From: Citrobacter sp. FP75
GTDB lineage: Bacteria > Pseudomonadota > Gammaproteobacteria > Enterobacterales > Enterobacteriaceae
Length of the DNA: 64,000 bases
Assembly: GCF_018342065.1 (NCBI RefSeq)
Contig: NZ_JAFDOE010000006.1
Location: forward strand, 1-64,000
Direction of reading: 5' to 3'
Under the pieces are notes generated by a model. The model did not search any database, was not told where the DNA came from, and saw only the letters and a program-made list of their open reading frames with translations. The translations under genes were made by a program, and so were the position numbers. Positions 8,749 to 21,040 of this stretch are shown piece after piece; positions within the stretch are counted from its first letter, which is position 1; every line of letters starts with the position of its first letter.

Positions 8749-10821
8749 TCACGGTACACCGTTGTCGCTTTCTCTCTGCTTCCAGCTACTTTTTACCGAT
8801 GTTACATGCCGTAGGCCAGAAATCGCGTAGCCGCCTATGACATCATTCTCTTCATCGGGAGAACTGAGGGTGATTTCTGCATCTACGCCATTGCGATAAT
8901 AACCGTGATGACTGGCGACGGTGCCGATATAACATTTATCATTCAGCCAGACGGGGATCCAGGCGACGCTCTCATAGACATAATGCAGGGCGATACCGGT
9001 ACTGTAGTTGGCCGCGTTTTCCGCCGATGTGCCGGGCGGTATCGGGCAAACAGGGCCAGTTTGCTGATCCGAAGACTGATCTTTAAACAGATGATCCTGC
9101 ATCACATCCAGCGCCTTTAATAATCCGGTTCTGTCCTTGTCGTTCAGGGGAGGCGTCAGGGGCTGACCTTCTTCCGCTGAGTCGATGACATCCAACGTAT
9201 AGCGATAGCGCACGGTCACCGCGGGAACCCGATCGTCGGTACTAAACGGACGCAGCAGATAAAGATTATCCTCACCAAACTGCCCGTTGAACCAGAGCGC
9301 GTAAACCTGACCGCTGATGCGCACCCATTGGCTCCACTGGTTGGCGCCGCGGCCATTTTCTGAAAATAACGCGCCGGGTAAGCCAAAGTCATCATCATCC
9401 GCATTGCCGCTGATGGCAATAAACTTATCTTCGCTACGCTTGAGTACGCCGGTGTAGCTGAAAAGACCCGTCCCACCAACATAACTGTTGATGATGAGGT
9501 CGCGTTTACCGTCGCCGTTCAGATCGATAAGCGTGTAGCTCACTTGGCCGTTTTCTGATTCGGCGCTGATGGATGAACGTAAAAATGCCTGCCATTCGTC
9601 ATCGCTTATCTCCGGGGACGGTTTGGCCGTGGGCTGCGGTGAATCTTCATTGTATGAGAGAGTGAATTCGACGATCTTGCCCTTCAACGGGAATCGATCG
9701 GCGATTATGCTGAGATCCAGCTCCGGATCGGTTTTTTGCCGTTCGGTAACGGCATGATGTAATGCCTCCAGCGCTGCGCTGTCCGCTATTTTTTCCTGCT
9801 GTGACTCAACCCGGCTGACAAAGGTTGGCAGCATCCAGGTTCCACCCAACACGATTTCCCGGCAGCTACCGGTGCTGTATTCCAGACTGCGGACAAAAGA
9901 CTTGCCGTCCCACACCCACTCTGCTCCGCTGACGCAATCAGCCATGCCGCGCCCTTTATTGAAGAAGGTGATTTTGCCATCGGCATAGCTGGAGGCATTC
10001 GTTGTGATGAGTTCAGGCGCGTTCTTAAGCGCGCTATCGACCACCCACACGGCATATCCCATATTGTAGGCTGTGCGCCAGCAAACGGTCTGAATCAGCG
10101 AGTGCGTGTTATCCAGTTCAATCAGCGTCAACTGGCGCTCCTCCGCCGGAGTTGCGTCATCATCCCAGTCATCGCACTCTGTATGCTGTGCGGCTATCTG
10201 AGGCGCTATCTTTTGGCGCTGTGCCGGCATCAGCGGTTTTTCGCGAGCTGAAGGTATCATCGGCGCGGCATTGATGACCGGGGGCGGAAGGGCCTTGAGC
10301 ACCTGTTGATCGTCGGATTCTCCTTTGCGTATCAGCGCATTTTGCGTTCCAATACGCTGCTGATACTCATCAATCTTCAGAAAAACAGCATTCACCCCGG
10401 CGCTGGAAAGCGTTTTTCGCTGCCCGTTAAGCGAGATCTCAATTTTTTGATCGCGTACAAGCGCCTGAAGCAACGCGGTTACCTGAGCATCGTCGAAACG
10501 AAAACGATCGTTGCCCTGCGCGATCGGTTTGCCCCGATCCCGATTATCAATGAACAGGTTCACGCTGGCGTTGACGGGGATGTCATTCTCAACCTGGGCA
10601 AAGGTGACCTCGCCTTTAACACGCTGCACTGGACCTGCCTGGCGAGTGAGTAACACACTGATTTCGCCAGCATTGACGCCATAACCCGCCGCCCGGCAGG
10701 TGCCGGTATTATCACAGGCGACCTCCCAGTCTTTATGCGCAAAATTAAAACCGGTTAACGGTTTGGCAAACAGGGGGGCAGAAAAAATACCTGCGAGGAG
10801 AACGCAGTGAAGAAGACGCAT
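8749..10821 (-). CDS. Periplasmic DUF1176 domain protein
   Basis: A 690-aa exported protein of unknown function. A signal peptide covers about residues 1-19 (LLAGIFSAPLFA). The DUF1176 hallmark follows: KDWEVACDNTGTCRAAGY near residue 30, with further paired cysteines (e.g. DCVSGAEWVWDGK, CREIVLGG) through about residue 340. The C-terminal half contains LIDLNGDGKRDL near 440, an aspartate-rich loop like those of FG-GAP or EF-hand calcium sites, in an otherwise unassigned beta-rich region. Monocistronic between tRNA-Phe and yjdC. I do not know this gene at this place in E. coli K-12, so it may be a lineage-specific insertion. No enzymatic motif is recognised. Confidence 0.8.
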   Translation of the reverse strand: MRLLHCVLLAGIFSAPLFAKPLTGFNFAHKDWEVACDNTGTCRAAGYGVNAGEISVLLTRQAGPVQRVKGEVTFAQVENDIPVNASVNLFIDNRDRGKPIAQGNDRFRFDDAQVTALLQALVRDQKIEISLNGQRKTLSSAGVNAVFLKIDEYQQRIGTQNALIRKGESDDQQVLKALPPPVINAAPMIPSAREKPLMPAQRQKIAPQIAAQHTECDDWDDDATPAEERQLTLIELDNTHSLIQTVCWRTAYNMGYAVWVVDSALKNAPELITTNASSYADGKITFFNKGRGMADCVSGAEWVWDGKSFVRSLEYSTGSCREIVLGGTWMLPTFVSRVESQQEKIADSAALEALHHAVTERQKTDPELDLSIIADRFPLKGKIVEFTLSYNEDSPQPTAKPSPEISDDEWQAFLRSSISAESENGQVSYTLIDLNGDGKRDLIINSYVGGTGLFSYTGVLKRSEDKFIAISGNADDDDFGLPGALFSENGRGANQWSQWVRISGQVYALWFNGQFGEDNLYLLRPFSTDDRVPAVTVRYRYTLDVIDSAEEGQPLTPPLNDKDRTGLLKALDVMQDHLFKDQSSDQQTGPVCPIPPGTSAENAANYSTGIALHYVYESVAWIPVWLNDKCYIGTVASHHGYYRNGVDAEITLSSPDEENDVIGGYAISGLRHVTSVKSSWKQRESDNGVP

Positions 10822-10888
10822 ATAATTCCTTTTAACGTGTTGCTGTTGTCGAAATTGTATGCGGTTCGGCAGAGTAATGAAATCTGAA

Positions 10889-11464
10889 TCAGGTCAGCGC
10901 ACCACCCTGACGACACTGGGCGAAGCGCAGAATATCTTCCGCCAGACGGTGTGCGGTCTCCACGTCGGCGTGGCTACGATTGACCAGCATTCGGCTCAGG
11001 CAGCCCTCCAGCACCAGTTCCATCTGTTTGGCGACCATTGCCGGGTCGTCAACTTCCAGCGTTGTCAGCAGTTCATGGGTAAAATGATGTGCTGCCTTTT
11101 TTTGTTGATCCGCTAACTGATGGATCGGATGCCCGGGATCGGGGTAGAACGTACAGGCCGCGATGAACAGGCAGCCGGGATAGCGGTTGTTGCTCACGCA
11201 ATCGGCCAGGGCACTATAGCGAGCCAGTAACTTCTGCTCAGTGCTCAGGGTGTCATCCAGCAAAAGCTGACGCCGCCAGACATCTACCCGCTGACTGAGG
11301 TAACGCAGAGCATCGTACAGGATGGCCTCTTTATCGGGCCAGAAGCGCTGTAGTTCATCAAGCGGATAATCAGTGTGATTGGCCACCATTTCGAGTGTGG
11401 TATTGGCTATCCCTTGAACTTCTAGTAATTTCAGGGCTTCTCCCAGAACATCTTCACGTTGCAC
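10889..11464 (-). CDS. yjdC: TetR-family transcriptional regulator YjdC
   Basis: A 191-aa TetR/AcrR-type regulator nearly identical to E. coli YjdC. An N-terminal helix-turn-helix (about residues 5-45, [20 protein letters not shown]) is followed by a helical ligand/dimer domain. The start is GTG at 11464 with a strong GGAGGAG upstream, matching the E. coli length; an upstream GTG at 11503 would overlap the dsbD stop but lacks a site. Located 35 bases after dsbD in the cutA-dsbD-yjdC operon. Its regulon is not evident here. Confidence 0.9.
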   Translation of the reverse strand: MQREDVLGEALKLLEVQGIANTTLEMVANHTDYPLDELQRFWPDKEAILYDALRYLSQRVDVWRRQLLLDDTLSTEQKLLARYSALADCVSNNRYPGCLFIAACTFYPDPGHPIHQLADQQKKAAHHFTHELLTTLEVDDPAMVAKQMELVLEGCLSRMLVNRSHADVETAHRLAEDILRFAQCRQGGALT

Positions 11465-11499
11465 GGTATTCTCCTCCGTTTTCCTTTTGCAAGTGTCGC

Positions 11500-13209
11500 T
11501 CACGGTTGGCGATCGTGCAAATGTGCGCTAAAGGTCGCGGCATCCATAAAACCCGTTACCCGCGCATTTGGCTGCTCTTTACCCTGAGCATCAAAGAACA
11601 GGATCGATGGCAGCCCTAGAACTTGTAGATGTTTCAGCAATGCGACATCCTGGGCGTTATTTGCCGTGACGTCCGCCTGCAGTAATACCGTGTCGCCTAA
11701 CGCCTGCTGAACCTGCGGATCGCTAAAGGTGTATTTCTCAAACTCTTTGCAGGCTACGCACCAGTCGGCGTACAGATCCAGCATTACCGGTTTGCCTTTT
11801 GCCTCCGCCAGCGCCTGATTTAACGCATCAACCGTTGCGATCGGCTTGAAATTCAGGTGTGTCTGCGTTTGGGCATGCGGCGCGCCGAATGCCCAGTCCT
11901 GCAATGGGCGTACGCTCACCAGTGCGGCGGCGAGTAGGGCAATTTGCATAATGCGCATCCATGGGCGCTTCGCTTGCAGGCTCGTAATGAATGCCCAGCC
12001 AAAGAACGCGACGCCGAGTAGCGACCACAAGCGGATCCCCCATTCGTCGCCGATAATACGCTCCAGTAAAAACACGGGAAGCGCCAGGATGACAAAACCA
12101 AAGGCGGTTTTGACATGCTCCATCCACGGGCCGCTTTTCGGCAGCAGACGGTTACCAAAGACGGTAATAAGCATCAGGGGTAATCCCATTCCCAGCGCAT
12201 ACAGATACAGCGTGCCGCCGCCCAGCCACATGTCTCCGCTCTGGGCGATATACAGCAAAATCGCGCTCAGTGGGGCGGTGGTGCAAGGCGAACAGATCAG
12301 ACCGGCAATCGCCCCCATCGCAAACACGCTGCCGGGAGAACCACCTTGCTGGCGGTTACTCATTAGCGTGAGGCGTGTTTGTAGTGAAGAGGGCAGTTGT
12401 AGCGTGAACAGGCCAAACATTGACAGGGCCAGCAGCGTAAAGACGATGGCAAGGCCAACCAGTACATAAGGATGCTGTAGCGCCGCCTGGAACTGCAATC
12501 CGGCTGCGGCAACGACCAGACCCAGAGCGGTGTAGGTGAGCGCCATTCCCTGGACGTAGATAAAGGTTAGCAGCAATGCCCGTCCGGTTGATAAGCGTTG
12601 TTTGCCACCCAATACGATACCGGAAATCAGCGGGTACATCGGTAATACGCAAGGTGTAAAGGCGATGCCAATCCCGATCAGCAATGCCCACAGCGCGGAA
12701 AAGGGCAGTTGGGCTGTGGGTTGTGGTTTCTCTTGCGGCGCGACAGCGGCAGGGACTGGTGCAGGTGTTGCCCTGGTATCGGCAGACACTTCACTTAACG
12801 GTACGGTTTTGGTTTCTGGCGGATAGCAGAATCCGGCGTCGGCGCAGCCCTGGTAGGTGACCGTTAGCGTAGCACCCGCGGCAGCGTGCTCGACCGTGAC
12901 GGGGATGTTCAACTGCTGACGATAAATTTCACTCTTGCCGTAAAACTCATCTTCATGCCAGACCCCTGGCGGCAGTTTCACCTCGGCAATACCGGCTTGA
13001 GACGGGGTTATGCCTATCTGTTTACGATAAAGATAATAGCCGTCTTTTACCTGCCAGGAGAGGTTCAGATCGTGTTGGTTTTGCTGGAAATCAAACACGA
13101 ATGCCTGGTCGGCAGGGACAAACTGCGAGCGACCAGGCGCGTCAAATAAGCCAGCAAAAGTCGATGTGCTGCAGAGCAGCAGGATCAGCGTAAGGATGCG
13201 TTGAGCCAT
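11500..13209 (-). CDS. dsbD: Thiol:disulfide interchange protein DsbD
   Basis: A 569-aa inner-membrane electron carrier that passes reducing power from cytoplasmic thioredoxin to DsbC, DsbG and the cytochrome c pathway in the periplasm. A signal peptide (1-19) precedes an N-terminal periplasmic domain with the redox pair in [14 protein letters not shown] transmembrane domain of about eight segments carries the buried cysteines in FTPCVLPM and [12 protein letters not shown]-terminal thioredoxin-like domain has WCVAC. All six redox cysteines are present. Its start overlaps the end of cutA by 25 bases, implying coupled translation. Confidence 0.97.
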   Translation of the reverse strand: MAQRILTLILLLCSTSTFAGLFDAPGRSQFVPADQAFVFDFQQNQHDLNLSWQVKDGYYLYRKQIGITPSQAGIAEVKLPPGVWHEDEFYGKSEIYRQQLNIPVTVEHAAAGATLTVTYQGCADAGFCYPPETKTVPLSEVSADTRATPAPVPAAVAPQEKPQPTAQLPFSALWALLIGIGIAFTPCVLPMYPLISGIVLGGKQRLSTGRALLLTFIYVQGMALTYTALGLVVAAAGLQFQAALQHPYVLVGLAIVFTLLALSMFGLFTLQLPSSLQTRLTLMSNRQQGGSPGSVFAMGAIAGLICSPCTTAPLSAILLYIAQSGDMWLGGGTLYLYALGMGLPLMLITVFGNRLLPKSGPWMEHVKTAFGFVILALPVFLLERIIGDEWGIRLWSLLGVAFFGWAFITSLQAKRPWMRIMQIALLAAALVSVRPLQDWAFGAPHAQTQTHLNFKPIATVDALNQALAEAKGKPVMLDLYADWCVACKEFEKYTFSDPQVQQALGDTVLLQADVTANNAQDVALLKHLQVLGLPSILFFDAQGKEQPNARVTGFMDAATFSAHLHDRQP

Positions 13210-13532
13210 GAGCGGTAATTACAATCTCCGTGGGTGACGGGTAAAACCAGAAGTTCAGGTGTTTGGTACGGGTGATGTGACTTCAGGCAATCGAGAAGCG
13301 CTTGCTGGTGCGTGACGGCGGTTTTTAAAATCATCTGCACTTCATATTCTTGCTCCAGCTTACCTTCCCAATAATAGAGGGAGGTCGCACCGGGCAGCAG
13401 TGTGACGCAGGCGGCCAGTTTTTCTGCCAGTACTTTGGCGGCAAGATCCTGGGCGGTTGCTTCATCCGGAGCGGTACAGAGCACCACTACGGTATCGGGG
13501 ATGGAGATATCCTGACTCTTTACATCCAGCAT
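13185..13532 (-). CDS. cutA: Divalent cation tolerance protein CutA
   Basis: A 115-aa CutA1-family trimeric protein linked in E. coli to copper tolerance. Conserved stretches include [33 protein letters not shown] and [15 protein letters not shown]. The ATG at 13532 follows GAGG by six bases; a GTG two codons upstream is less likely. First gene of the cutA-dsbD-yjdC operon, overlapping dsbD. Confidence 0.95.
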   Translation of the reverse strand: MLDVKSQDISIPDTVVVLCTAPDEATAQDLAAKVLAEKLAACVTLLPGATSLYYWEGKLEQEYEVQMILKTAVTHQQALLDCLKSHHPYQTPELLVLPVTHGDCNYRSWLNASLR

Positions 13533-13627
13533 ATACACCTCGAAAGAACTGAGTAACCAGCAAGAGAGGGGTCACTATACAACGGACGAGGGAAGGATGT
13601 TAGTCAAAGCGAGGCGGGAGGAAGGAA

Positions 13628-13654
13628 CTGCAGGGCGCATAAAGCACCCTGCAG
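13628..13654 (-). terminator. Candidate terminator after dcuA
   Basis: A hairpin CTGCAGGG/CCCTGCAG with an 11-base loop lies just downstream of the dcuA stop. The T run on the minus strand is poor (AGTTCCTTCC), so it may be a weak terminator or an mRNA-stabilising hairpin. Confidence 0.5.
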
Positions 13655-13661
13655 GTAAAAC

Positions 13662-14963
13662 TTACAGCATAAAGCTGCCCAGCAAGAAGCCGAAGCAGAC
13701 AGCCAGTACCACACCCAGCGTACCCGGGATGAAGAACGGATGGTTAAAGACGAATTTACCGATACGGGTTGTACCGGTGTCATCCATCTGAACCGCCGCA
13801 ACCAGCGTTGGGTAGGTTGGCAGAATGAACAGACCAGAAACGGCGGCGAAAGACGCAACAGCCGTCAGCGGAGAAACGTTCAGTGCCAGAGCCATCGGCA
13901 TCAGCGCTTTCGCGGTTGCTGCCTGAGAGTACAGCAGCGCAGAAGCAAAGAAGAAGATGACGGCCAGCAGCCACGGATGGCCCTGAATGACGCTACCTGC
14001 AGTATCTTTGATCCAGTCAATGTTGTGAGAGACGAAAGTATCACCCAGCCATGCAACGCCCAGGATACAAATACAGGCGCTCATACCGGCTTTGAAGGTG
14101 CTGGAGTTCAGGATGGAGTCTGTTTCAACGCGGCAGATGATCGTGGTCAGCGTCGCGATGCTCAGCATGATAATCAAGATAGCGTTGGTGGTGTTCATCA
14201 GCGGCTTAGCGACCAGACCGAGGCTTGGGCTGTTGATGATGGCATAAGCCACCACACAAACCACGCCCAGCAGGAACAGCCATACGGAGGTTTTTGCGCC
14301 CGCTTTGATTTCAACTTGTCTTTCACCGCGCAGTTCGACCAGACCTTCTTCCAGACGTTTGCGGTAAACCGGATCGTCAGACAGTTTGGAGTTGAACAGC
14401 ATAGTGACCAGGAAGGACATCACCAGTACCGCCAGCAGAGTGGACGGAATGACCACGGACAGAAGGTGGATGTAGCTGATGCCATGACCTTCCATGACGG
14501 AAGACATGTAAACCACGGCTGCAGAGATTGGCGAGGCAGTAATCGCAATCTGTGCAGAAACCACTGCAGTAGACAGAGGACGGCAAGGTTTGATCCCTTG
14601 TTCCTTCGCCACTTCAGCGATAACCGGCAGCGTTGCCAGAGAGATGTTGCCTGTACCTGCAAAGATAGTCAGGAAATAAGTCACGATAGGTGCAAGGATC
14701 GTGATGTATTTTGGGTTCTTACGCAGCAGTTTTTCAGTTTGGTGAACCAGGTAGTCCAGACCACCTGCAATCTGCATGGCAGAGATAGCAGCGATAACTG
14801 CCATGATAATGGAAATAACATCGAACGGAATATTACCTGGTTTTACGCCAATAGCGGCGAGAACCAGAACACCCAGCCCACCTGCAAATCCAATACCGAT
14901 ACCCCCAAGTCTGGCACCTAAAAAGATTGCCAGCAAAACGATGATAAGTTCTAAAACTATCAT
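13662..14963 (-). CDS. dcuA: Anaerobic C4-dicarboxylate transporter DcuA
   Basis: A 433-aa inner-membrane transporter of the Dcu family that exchanges fumarate, aspartate or malate for succinate during anaerobic growth. Length and sequence match E. coli DcuA from MIVLELIIVLLAIFLGARLG to the C-terminal FGFLLGSFML, with about ten hydrophobic segments. It lies downstream of aspA, separated by 114 bases with an aspA terminator, so it can be expressed alone or by read-through. Together with aspA and the nearby frd operon it supports fumarate respiration. Confidence 0.97.
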   Translation of the reverse strand: MIVLELIIVLLAIFLGARLGGIGIGFAGGLGVLVLAAIGVKPGNIPFDVISIIMAVIAAISAMQIAGGLDYLVHQTEKLLRKNPKYITILAPIVTYFLTIFAGTGNISLATLPVIAEVAKEQGIKPCRPLSTAVVSAQIAITASPISAAVVYMSSVMEGHGISYIHLLSVVIPSTLLAVLVMSFLVTMLFNSKLSDDPVYRKRLEEGLVELRGERQVEIKAGAKTSVWLFLLGVVCVVAYAIINSPSLGLVAKPLMNTTNAILIIMLSIATLTTIICRVETDSILNSSTFKAGMSACICILGVAWLGDTFVSHNIDWIKDTAGSVIQGHPWLLAVIFFFASALLYSQAATAKALMPMALALNVSPLTAVASFAAVSGLFILPTYPTLVAAVQMDDTGTTRIGKFVFNHPFFIPGTLGVVLAVCFGFLLGSFML

Positions 14964-15032
14964 ATTAGCCTTCCTTGTTGTTTAACAAGTTGATATTAAA
15001 TTGTTGTTTTTAAGTAACTTGGTGCAAGAAAA

Positions 15033-15056
15033 AAGGCACGTCATCTGACGTGCCTT
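15033..15056 (-). terminator. Terminator after aspA
   Basis: An 11-bp stem AAGGCACGTCA/TGACGTGCCTT with a 2-base loop, followed on the minus strand by TTTTTTCTTG. It lies 22 bases beyond the aspA stop and would only partly insulate dcuA. Confidence 0.9.
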
Positions 15057-15077
15057 CTCTGGTACTACCCTACACGA

Positions 15078-16514
15078 TTACTGTTCGCTTTCATCAGTAT
15101 AACGTTTTGCTTTATAAGCAGGGTGCATCAGGTTCTGAGCAGAGAAGATATCGTCCAGTTCAGCTTCGGTCAACAGACCGCGTTCGAGGACAACTTCACG
15201 GACGCTCTTACCGGTTTCGGCACAGATTTTACCGACGATATCGCCGTTGTGGTGACCGATGAACGGGTTCAGGTAAGTTACGATACCGATGGAGTTATAA
15301 ACGAATGCTTCACACACTTCTTTGTTAGCGGTGATACCGTTAACGCATTTCTCCAGCAGGTTGTAGCAGGCGTTGCTCAGAATATGGATGGATTCGAACA
15401 TTGCCTGGCCGATTACCGGCTCCATTACGTTCAGCTGCAGCTGACCTGCTTCTGACGCCATGGTGACGGTGATGTCGTTACCGATAACTTTAAAGCACAC
15501 CTGGTTGACGACTTCCGGGATTACCGGGTTTACTTTTGCTGGCATGATAGAAGAACCTGCCTGCAGTTCCGGCAGGTTGATCTCGTTCAGGCCGGCACGT
15601 GGGCCAGAGGAGAGCAAACGCAGGTCGTTACAGATTTTGGACATCTTCACAGCCAGACGTTTCAGTGCACTGTGCACCATAACGTATGCGCCGCAGTCGG
15701 AGGTCGCTTCAATCAGGTCTTCAGCCGGTACACAGGCAAAACCAGTGACTTCAGCCAGTTTTTGTACTGCCAGCGGAGAGTACTCTTTCGGGGTGTTCAG
15801 ACCTGTACCGATGGCGGTTGCGCCGAGGTTTACTTCCAGCAGCAGCTCAGCAGTACGGCCAATGTTTTTCACTTCTTCTTTCAACAGAACGCTGAAAGCA
15901 CGGAATTCCTGACCGAGGGTCATCGGTACAGCATCCTGCAGCTGGGTACGACCCATTTTCAGGATGTCCTGGAATTCAACGGCTTTTTGTTCGAAGCCTT
16001 CACGCAGCTGGTTCAGGGCATCAATCAGTTTGATGATGGATGCGTAAACGGCGATACGGAAACCGGTCGGGTAAGCGTCGTTGGTGGACTGACATTTGTT
16101 CACGTGGTCGTTCGGGTTCAGGTACTGATATTCACCTTTCTGGTGACCCATCAGTTCCAGACCGATATTGGCCAGCACTTCGTTGGTGTTCATGTTGACG
16201 GAGGTACCCGCACCACCCTGGTAAACATCTACCGGGAACTGATCCATGCATTTTCCGTTATTCAGGACTTCATCACACGCTGCGATGATGGCATTTGCCA
16301 CGCTCTTAGGAATGGTTTGCAGCTCTTTGTTGGCCAGGGCCGCTGCCTTTTTCACCATTACCATACCGCGAACAAATTCAGGGATATCACTGATTTTGTT
16401 GTTGCTAATGTAGAAGTTTTCAATCGCTCTCAGAGTATGAACACCGTAGTAGGCGTCCGCTGGAACTTCCCTGGTACCCAACAAGTCTTCTTCGATACGA
16501 ATGTTGTTTAACAT
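15078..16514 (-). CDS. aspA: Aspartate ammonia-lyase AspA
   Basis: A 478-aa aspartase that deaminates L-aspartate to fumarate and ammonia, feeding fumarate reductase. It carries the fumarase/aspartase signature [15 protein letters not shown] near residue 318, with the flexible loop serine. The ATG at 16514 gives [13 protein letters not shown], the length of E. coli AspA, and follows AAGG at suitable spacing; an ATG six codons upstream is less likely. A CRP-like site lies upstream, consistent with catabolite control known in E. coli. Confidence 0.97.
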   Translation of the reverse strand: MLNNIRIEEDLLGTREVPADAYYGVHTLRAIENFYISNNKISDIPEFVRGMVMVKKAAALANKELQTIPKSVANAIIAACDEVLNNGKCMDQFPVDVYQGGAGTSVNMNTNEVLANIGLELMGHQKGEYQYLNPNDHVNKCQSTNDAYPTGFRIAVYASIIKLIDALNQLREGFEQKAVEFQDILKMGRTQLQDAVPMTLGQEFRAFSVLLKEEVKNIGRTAELLLEVNLGATAIGTGLNTPKEYSPLAVQKLAEVTGFACVPAEDLIEATSDCGAYVMVHSALKRLAVKMSKICNDLRLLSSGPRAGLNEINLPELQAGSSIMPAKVNPVIPEVVNQVCFKVIGNDITVTMASEAGQLQLNVMEPVIGQAMFESIHILSNACYNLLEKCVNGITANKEVCEAFVYNSIGIVTYLNPFIGHHNGDIVGKICAETGKSVREVVLERGLLTEAELDDIFSAQNLMHPAYKAKRYTDESEQ

Positions 16515-16701
16515 GTGAACCTTCTTTTTCAAGCTGCCAATGATTTTTGACTAAACACACAGGATATATGTGATTTCGATTGTTTCTCGACCGACGATTA
16601 TCCCCTGCATCGGTCTGATATCCGAGATCATATGCTGGTTCAGGATTTCTACCGTAATCTGGATCACTTAAAGCGTGGAATTTACTCCTTATTTATTATT
16701 T

Positions 16702-16717
16702 TGTGAAATAGATCACC
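16702..16717 (-). promoter_or_regulatory. Candidate CRP site of the aspA promoter
   Basis: TGTGA-N6-TCACC matches the CRP consensus TGTGA-N6-TCACA except at the last base. It is in the 337-base aspA-fxsA gap, about 195 bases from the aspA start, a plausible activator place if transcription starts near 16668. CRP activation of aspA is known in E. coli; the site here is inferred. Confidence 0.65.
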
Positions 16718-16851
16718 CCTTTAGTATTAACTCCAAAGATAAGTGTACAAGTAGCTTGAAATTTTGCTAACCACCTCCACATCTTTCCGATGCGAGACGC
16801 ACAATTTTTCGACAGACGTTACGAAACGGCTGTTATTAACAGGAGAACCCT

Positions 16852-17331
16852 TTGCGCTGGATACCATTACTTGCCATTTTTCTCTATGTTTACATAGAGA
16901 TATCTATTTTCATCCAGGTTGCCCATGTTATGGGCGTCCTGATGACCCTGATTTTGGTTATTTTTACCTCAGTTATCGGTATGTCTCTGGTTCGTAACCA
17001 GGGTTTTAAGAACTTTTTACTGATGCAACAAAAGATGGCAGCAGGTGAAAGTCCGGCTGCAGAAATGATCAAGAGCGTGTCGCTGATTATTGCCGGTTTG
17101 CTACTGGTGCTGCCGGGCTTCTTCACCGATTTCCTTGGTCTTCTTCTCTTATTACCTCCGGTGCAGAAGCATCTGACGATGAAGTTGTTACCGCACCTGC
17201 GCTTTTCGCGTATGCCTGGGGGCGGCTTTAGTGCCGGAACCGGTGGGGGGGATACCTTTGACGGTGAGTTTCAGCGTAAAGACGACGATCGCAACCGTCT
17301 TGATCATAAAGATGACGATCGCCGGGATTAA
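16852..17331 (+). CDS. fxsA: Membrane protein FxsA
   Basis: A 159-aa inner-membrane protein. In E. coli overproduced FxsA relieves exclusion of phage T7 by the F plasmid, by binding PifA. Hydrophobic segments span about residues 3-45 and 75-105 (LIIAGLLLVLPGFFTDFLGL). The tail is glycine-rich then very charged (KDDDRNRLDHKDDDRRD). The start is TTG at 16852, six bases after AGGAG, giving MRWIPLLAIFLYVYIEISIF as in E. coli. Divergent from aspA. Confidence 0.94.
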   Translation: MRWIPLLAIFLYVYIEISIFIQVAHVMGVLMTLILVIFTSVIGMSLVRNQGFKNFLLMQQKMAAGESPAAEMIKSVSLIIAGLLLVLPGFFTDFLGLLLLLPPVQKHLTMKLLPHLRFSRMPGGGFSAGTGGGDTFDGEFQRKDDDRNRLDHKDDDRRD

Positions 17332-17348
17332 ATTGCGCCACCGGGCAT

Positions 17349-17386
17349 GTAGGCCAGATAGCGACGAAACGTCTTGTCTGGCTTAC
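17349..17386. repeat. REP-like palindrome at the fxsA/yjeH boundary
   Basis: An imperfect inverted repeat (GTAGGCCAGATAGCGACG against GTAAGCCAGACAAGACG on the other strand) of REP/PU type. It lies between the converging genes fxsA and yjeH and includes the yjeH stop codon. Confidence 0.6.
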
Positions 17387-18633
17387 ATTTGGTGGGTAGC
17401 TATTTTTCGTTTGGGTAAAAAAAGCCACAGTCCAGCCAGCATAATCAGAGCGTACAGACTCTTCCAGCCGACCATTGCCAGCAACAGCAGGCACAGCAGG
17501 CAGCCAATCACCGCCAGCGTGCGATAATGCCCTTTAAGAAGTCGACATCCTGCCAGCATGCACAGCAGATAAATCATGATAAAGATGCCGTTGGCATAGA
17601 TGATTAATGCGTCGAGGTTGATTTGCAGTATATAGATGCACAATGTGCTGACCACGCAGCAACCTAATACAGCGTTCAGCGCATTGCGCGGAAGATGGCG
17701 AGGGGACAGGCGAGCCAGATAACTCTCCGGTTTATATTGCGCTTGCGTCCACACCAGGCGGGAGAAACTCTGAATATAAATGTTCAGACTGGCAAAGCAC
17801 GCCAGATAGCCAATCACACAGGCGACCCACAGCGCTTGTACTCCAAACAACCGAACGACAATTTCGGGCAGTGATGCCGCCGCAGCCATCTGTTCGCCAT
17901 AGGCACCAAAATGTAGCACCACGACCGTACACGCCCAATAGACGGAACCAGCCAGCAGCAGGCCAATCATCAGTGCGCGCGGGAAGTCCCGCTCTGGGTT
18001 TTTGAACTCGGAGGCCAGGTGTGCGAATGCTTCAAGGCCGACAAAACACCAGAACATCACCGACAGCGCTGCGAATAACCCGGGCAGTTCAATATCGGTC
18101 ACGGCAGGGAAGGGGATTTCACCGGGTTTCAGATCGCCCGCCCACCAGATGGCGACAATAAGGGCAACAATCAGCCCGGCGATCGCTGTTTGCAGGTTGG
18201 CGCTGGAGCTGGCACCACGGGAGCCAACGTACCAAACCAACGCCAGCGTACCGAGTTCGGCCAGCAAAAGCTGCCAGCCATGCCAGCCAAACATTGCCTG
18301 ACCGAATCCGGCGGCAATGTGCAATGCCGCAGGCAGCCCGACGGGAATCACCGATAAAAACAGCCAGCCGGTAACGCGCTCCAGGCGGGGTCCAAAGGCC
18401 ATGCCGACAAAATGCGCCACGCCACCTGCGCTGGGGAAGTGGCGACCAAGCACGGCAAAAACAATCGCCACGGGAAAGACTAAAACGATGAGGACCGGCC
18501 ATGCCCACAGGCTATTGTTACCTGCCACCAGCGCCGCCAGCGCGGGGACGGCAAAAACGCCCGTTCCTAACAGTGATGTCGACAACAGGCCAATACCCTG
18601 AGCCAGTCCCAGCTCTTGCTTCAGTCCACTCAT
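17383..18633 (-). CDS. yjeH: L-methionine/branched-chain amino acid exporter YjeH
   Basis: A 416-aa APC-superfamily transporter that in E. coli exports methionine and branched-chain amino acids. About twelve hydrophobic segments; the APC start GLLSTSLLGTGVFAVPAL is near residue 15. The stop codon falls within a REP-like palindrome, so the last residues (KRKIATHQM) may be lineage-specific. It is divergent from groS, separated by 275 bases. Confidence 0.93.
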   Translation of the reverse strand: MSGLKQELGLAQGIGLLSTSLLGTGVFAVPALAALVAGNNSLWAWPVLIVLVFPVAIVFAVLGRHFPSAGGVAHFVGMAFGPRLERVTGWLFLSVIPVGLPAALHIAAGFGQAMFGWHGWQLLLAELGTLALVWYVGSRGASSSANLQTAIAGLIVALIVAIWWAGDLKPGEIPFPAVTDIELPGLFAALSVMFWCFVGLEAFAHLASEFKNPERDFPRALMIGLLLAGSVYWACTVVVLHFGAYGEQMAAAASLPEIVVRLFGVQALWVACVIGYLACFASLNIYIQSFSRLVWTQAQYKPESYLARLSPRHLPRNALNAVLGCCVVSTLCIYILQINLDALIIYANGIFIMIYLLCMLAGCRLLKGHYRTLAVIGCLLCLLLLAMVGWKSLYALIMLAGLWLFLPKRKIATHQM

Positions 18634-18798
18634 AAGTTGTTATCCGGTTACGCCCGTTAAGCGGGTTACAGCACAGATTTTTGATGGTATCACAATCGGA
18701 TTTGCTTATGACGACGTGGCTGCAATCGTTATGAAATGTGAGGTTCGTCGGTGTTTTGACGGGATTTTCTCCTGATAAAAATTTTTTTTCGCTTGCCC

Positions 18799-19202
<404 letters not shown>

Positions 19203-19233
19203 TCCGCGAACGACACTGAACATACGAATTTAA

Positions 19234-20892
<1,659 letters not shown>

Positions 20893-20900
20893 TTTAATCT

Positions 20901-21012
20901 TCATACTTCAAGCCGCAGGTTCGTTGGCTGCGTTCGTTCACCCCAGTCACTTACTTATGTAAGCTCCTGGGGATTCATGAACTTGCCGCCTGCCTGCAAC
21001 CTGAATTATTTG
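20901..21012 (-). repeat. ERIC element downstream of groL
   Basis: The core CCCCAGTCACTTACTTATGT followed by AAGCTCCTGGGGATTCATGA is the ERIC/IRU consensus read on the minus strand, with flanking inverted arms (ACTTCAAGCCGCAGGT and CTGCAACCTGAATT). It lies inside the 3' untranslated region of groSL, before the terminator. Confidence 0.93.
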
Positions 21013-21040
21013 ATTAAATACATATCTCGCGAAAAATGAG

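Noticed and set aside
13740..14921. A 393-codon open frame antisense to dcuA
   Set aside because: It is Arg/Gln/Asn/His-rich, with composition typical of reverse reading of a membrane protein gene; dcuA itself is certain.
15672..16511. A 279-codon open frame antisense to aspA
   Set aside because: It lies fully within aspA on the other strand, has no start site, and resembles no protein family.
16515..16851. A small gene in the aspA-fxsA gap
   Set aside because: The few short open frames have no good start signals; the CRP-like site and promoters explain the gap.
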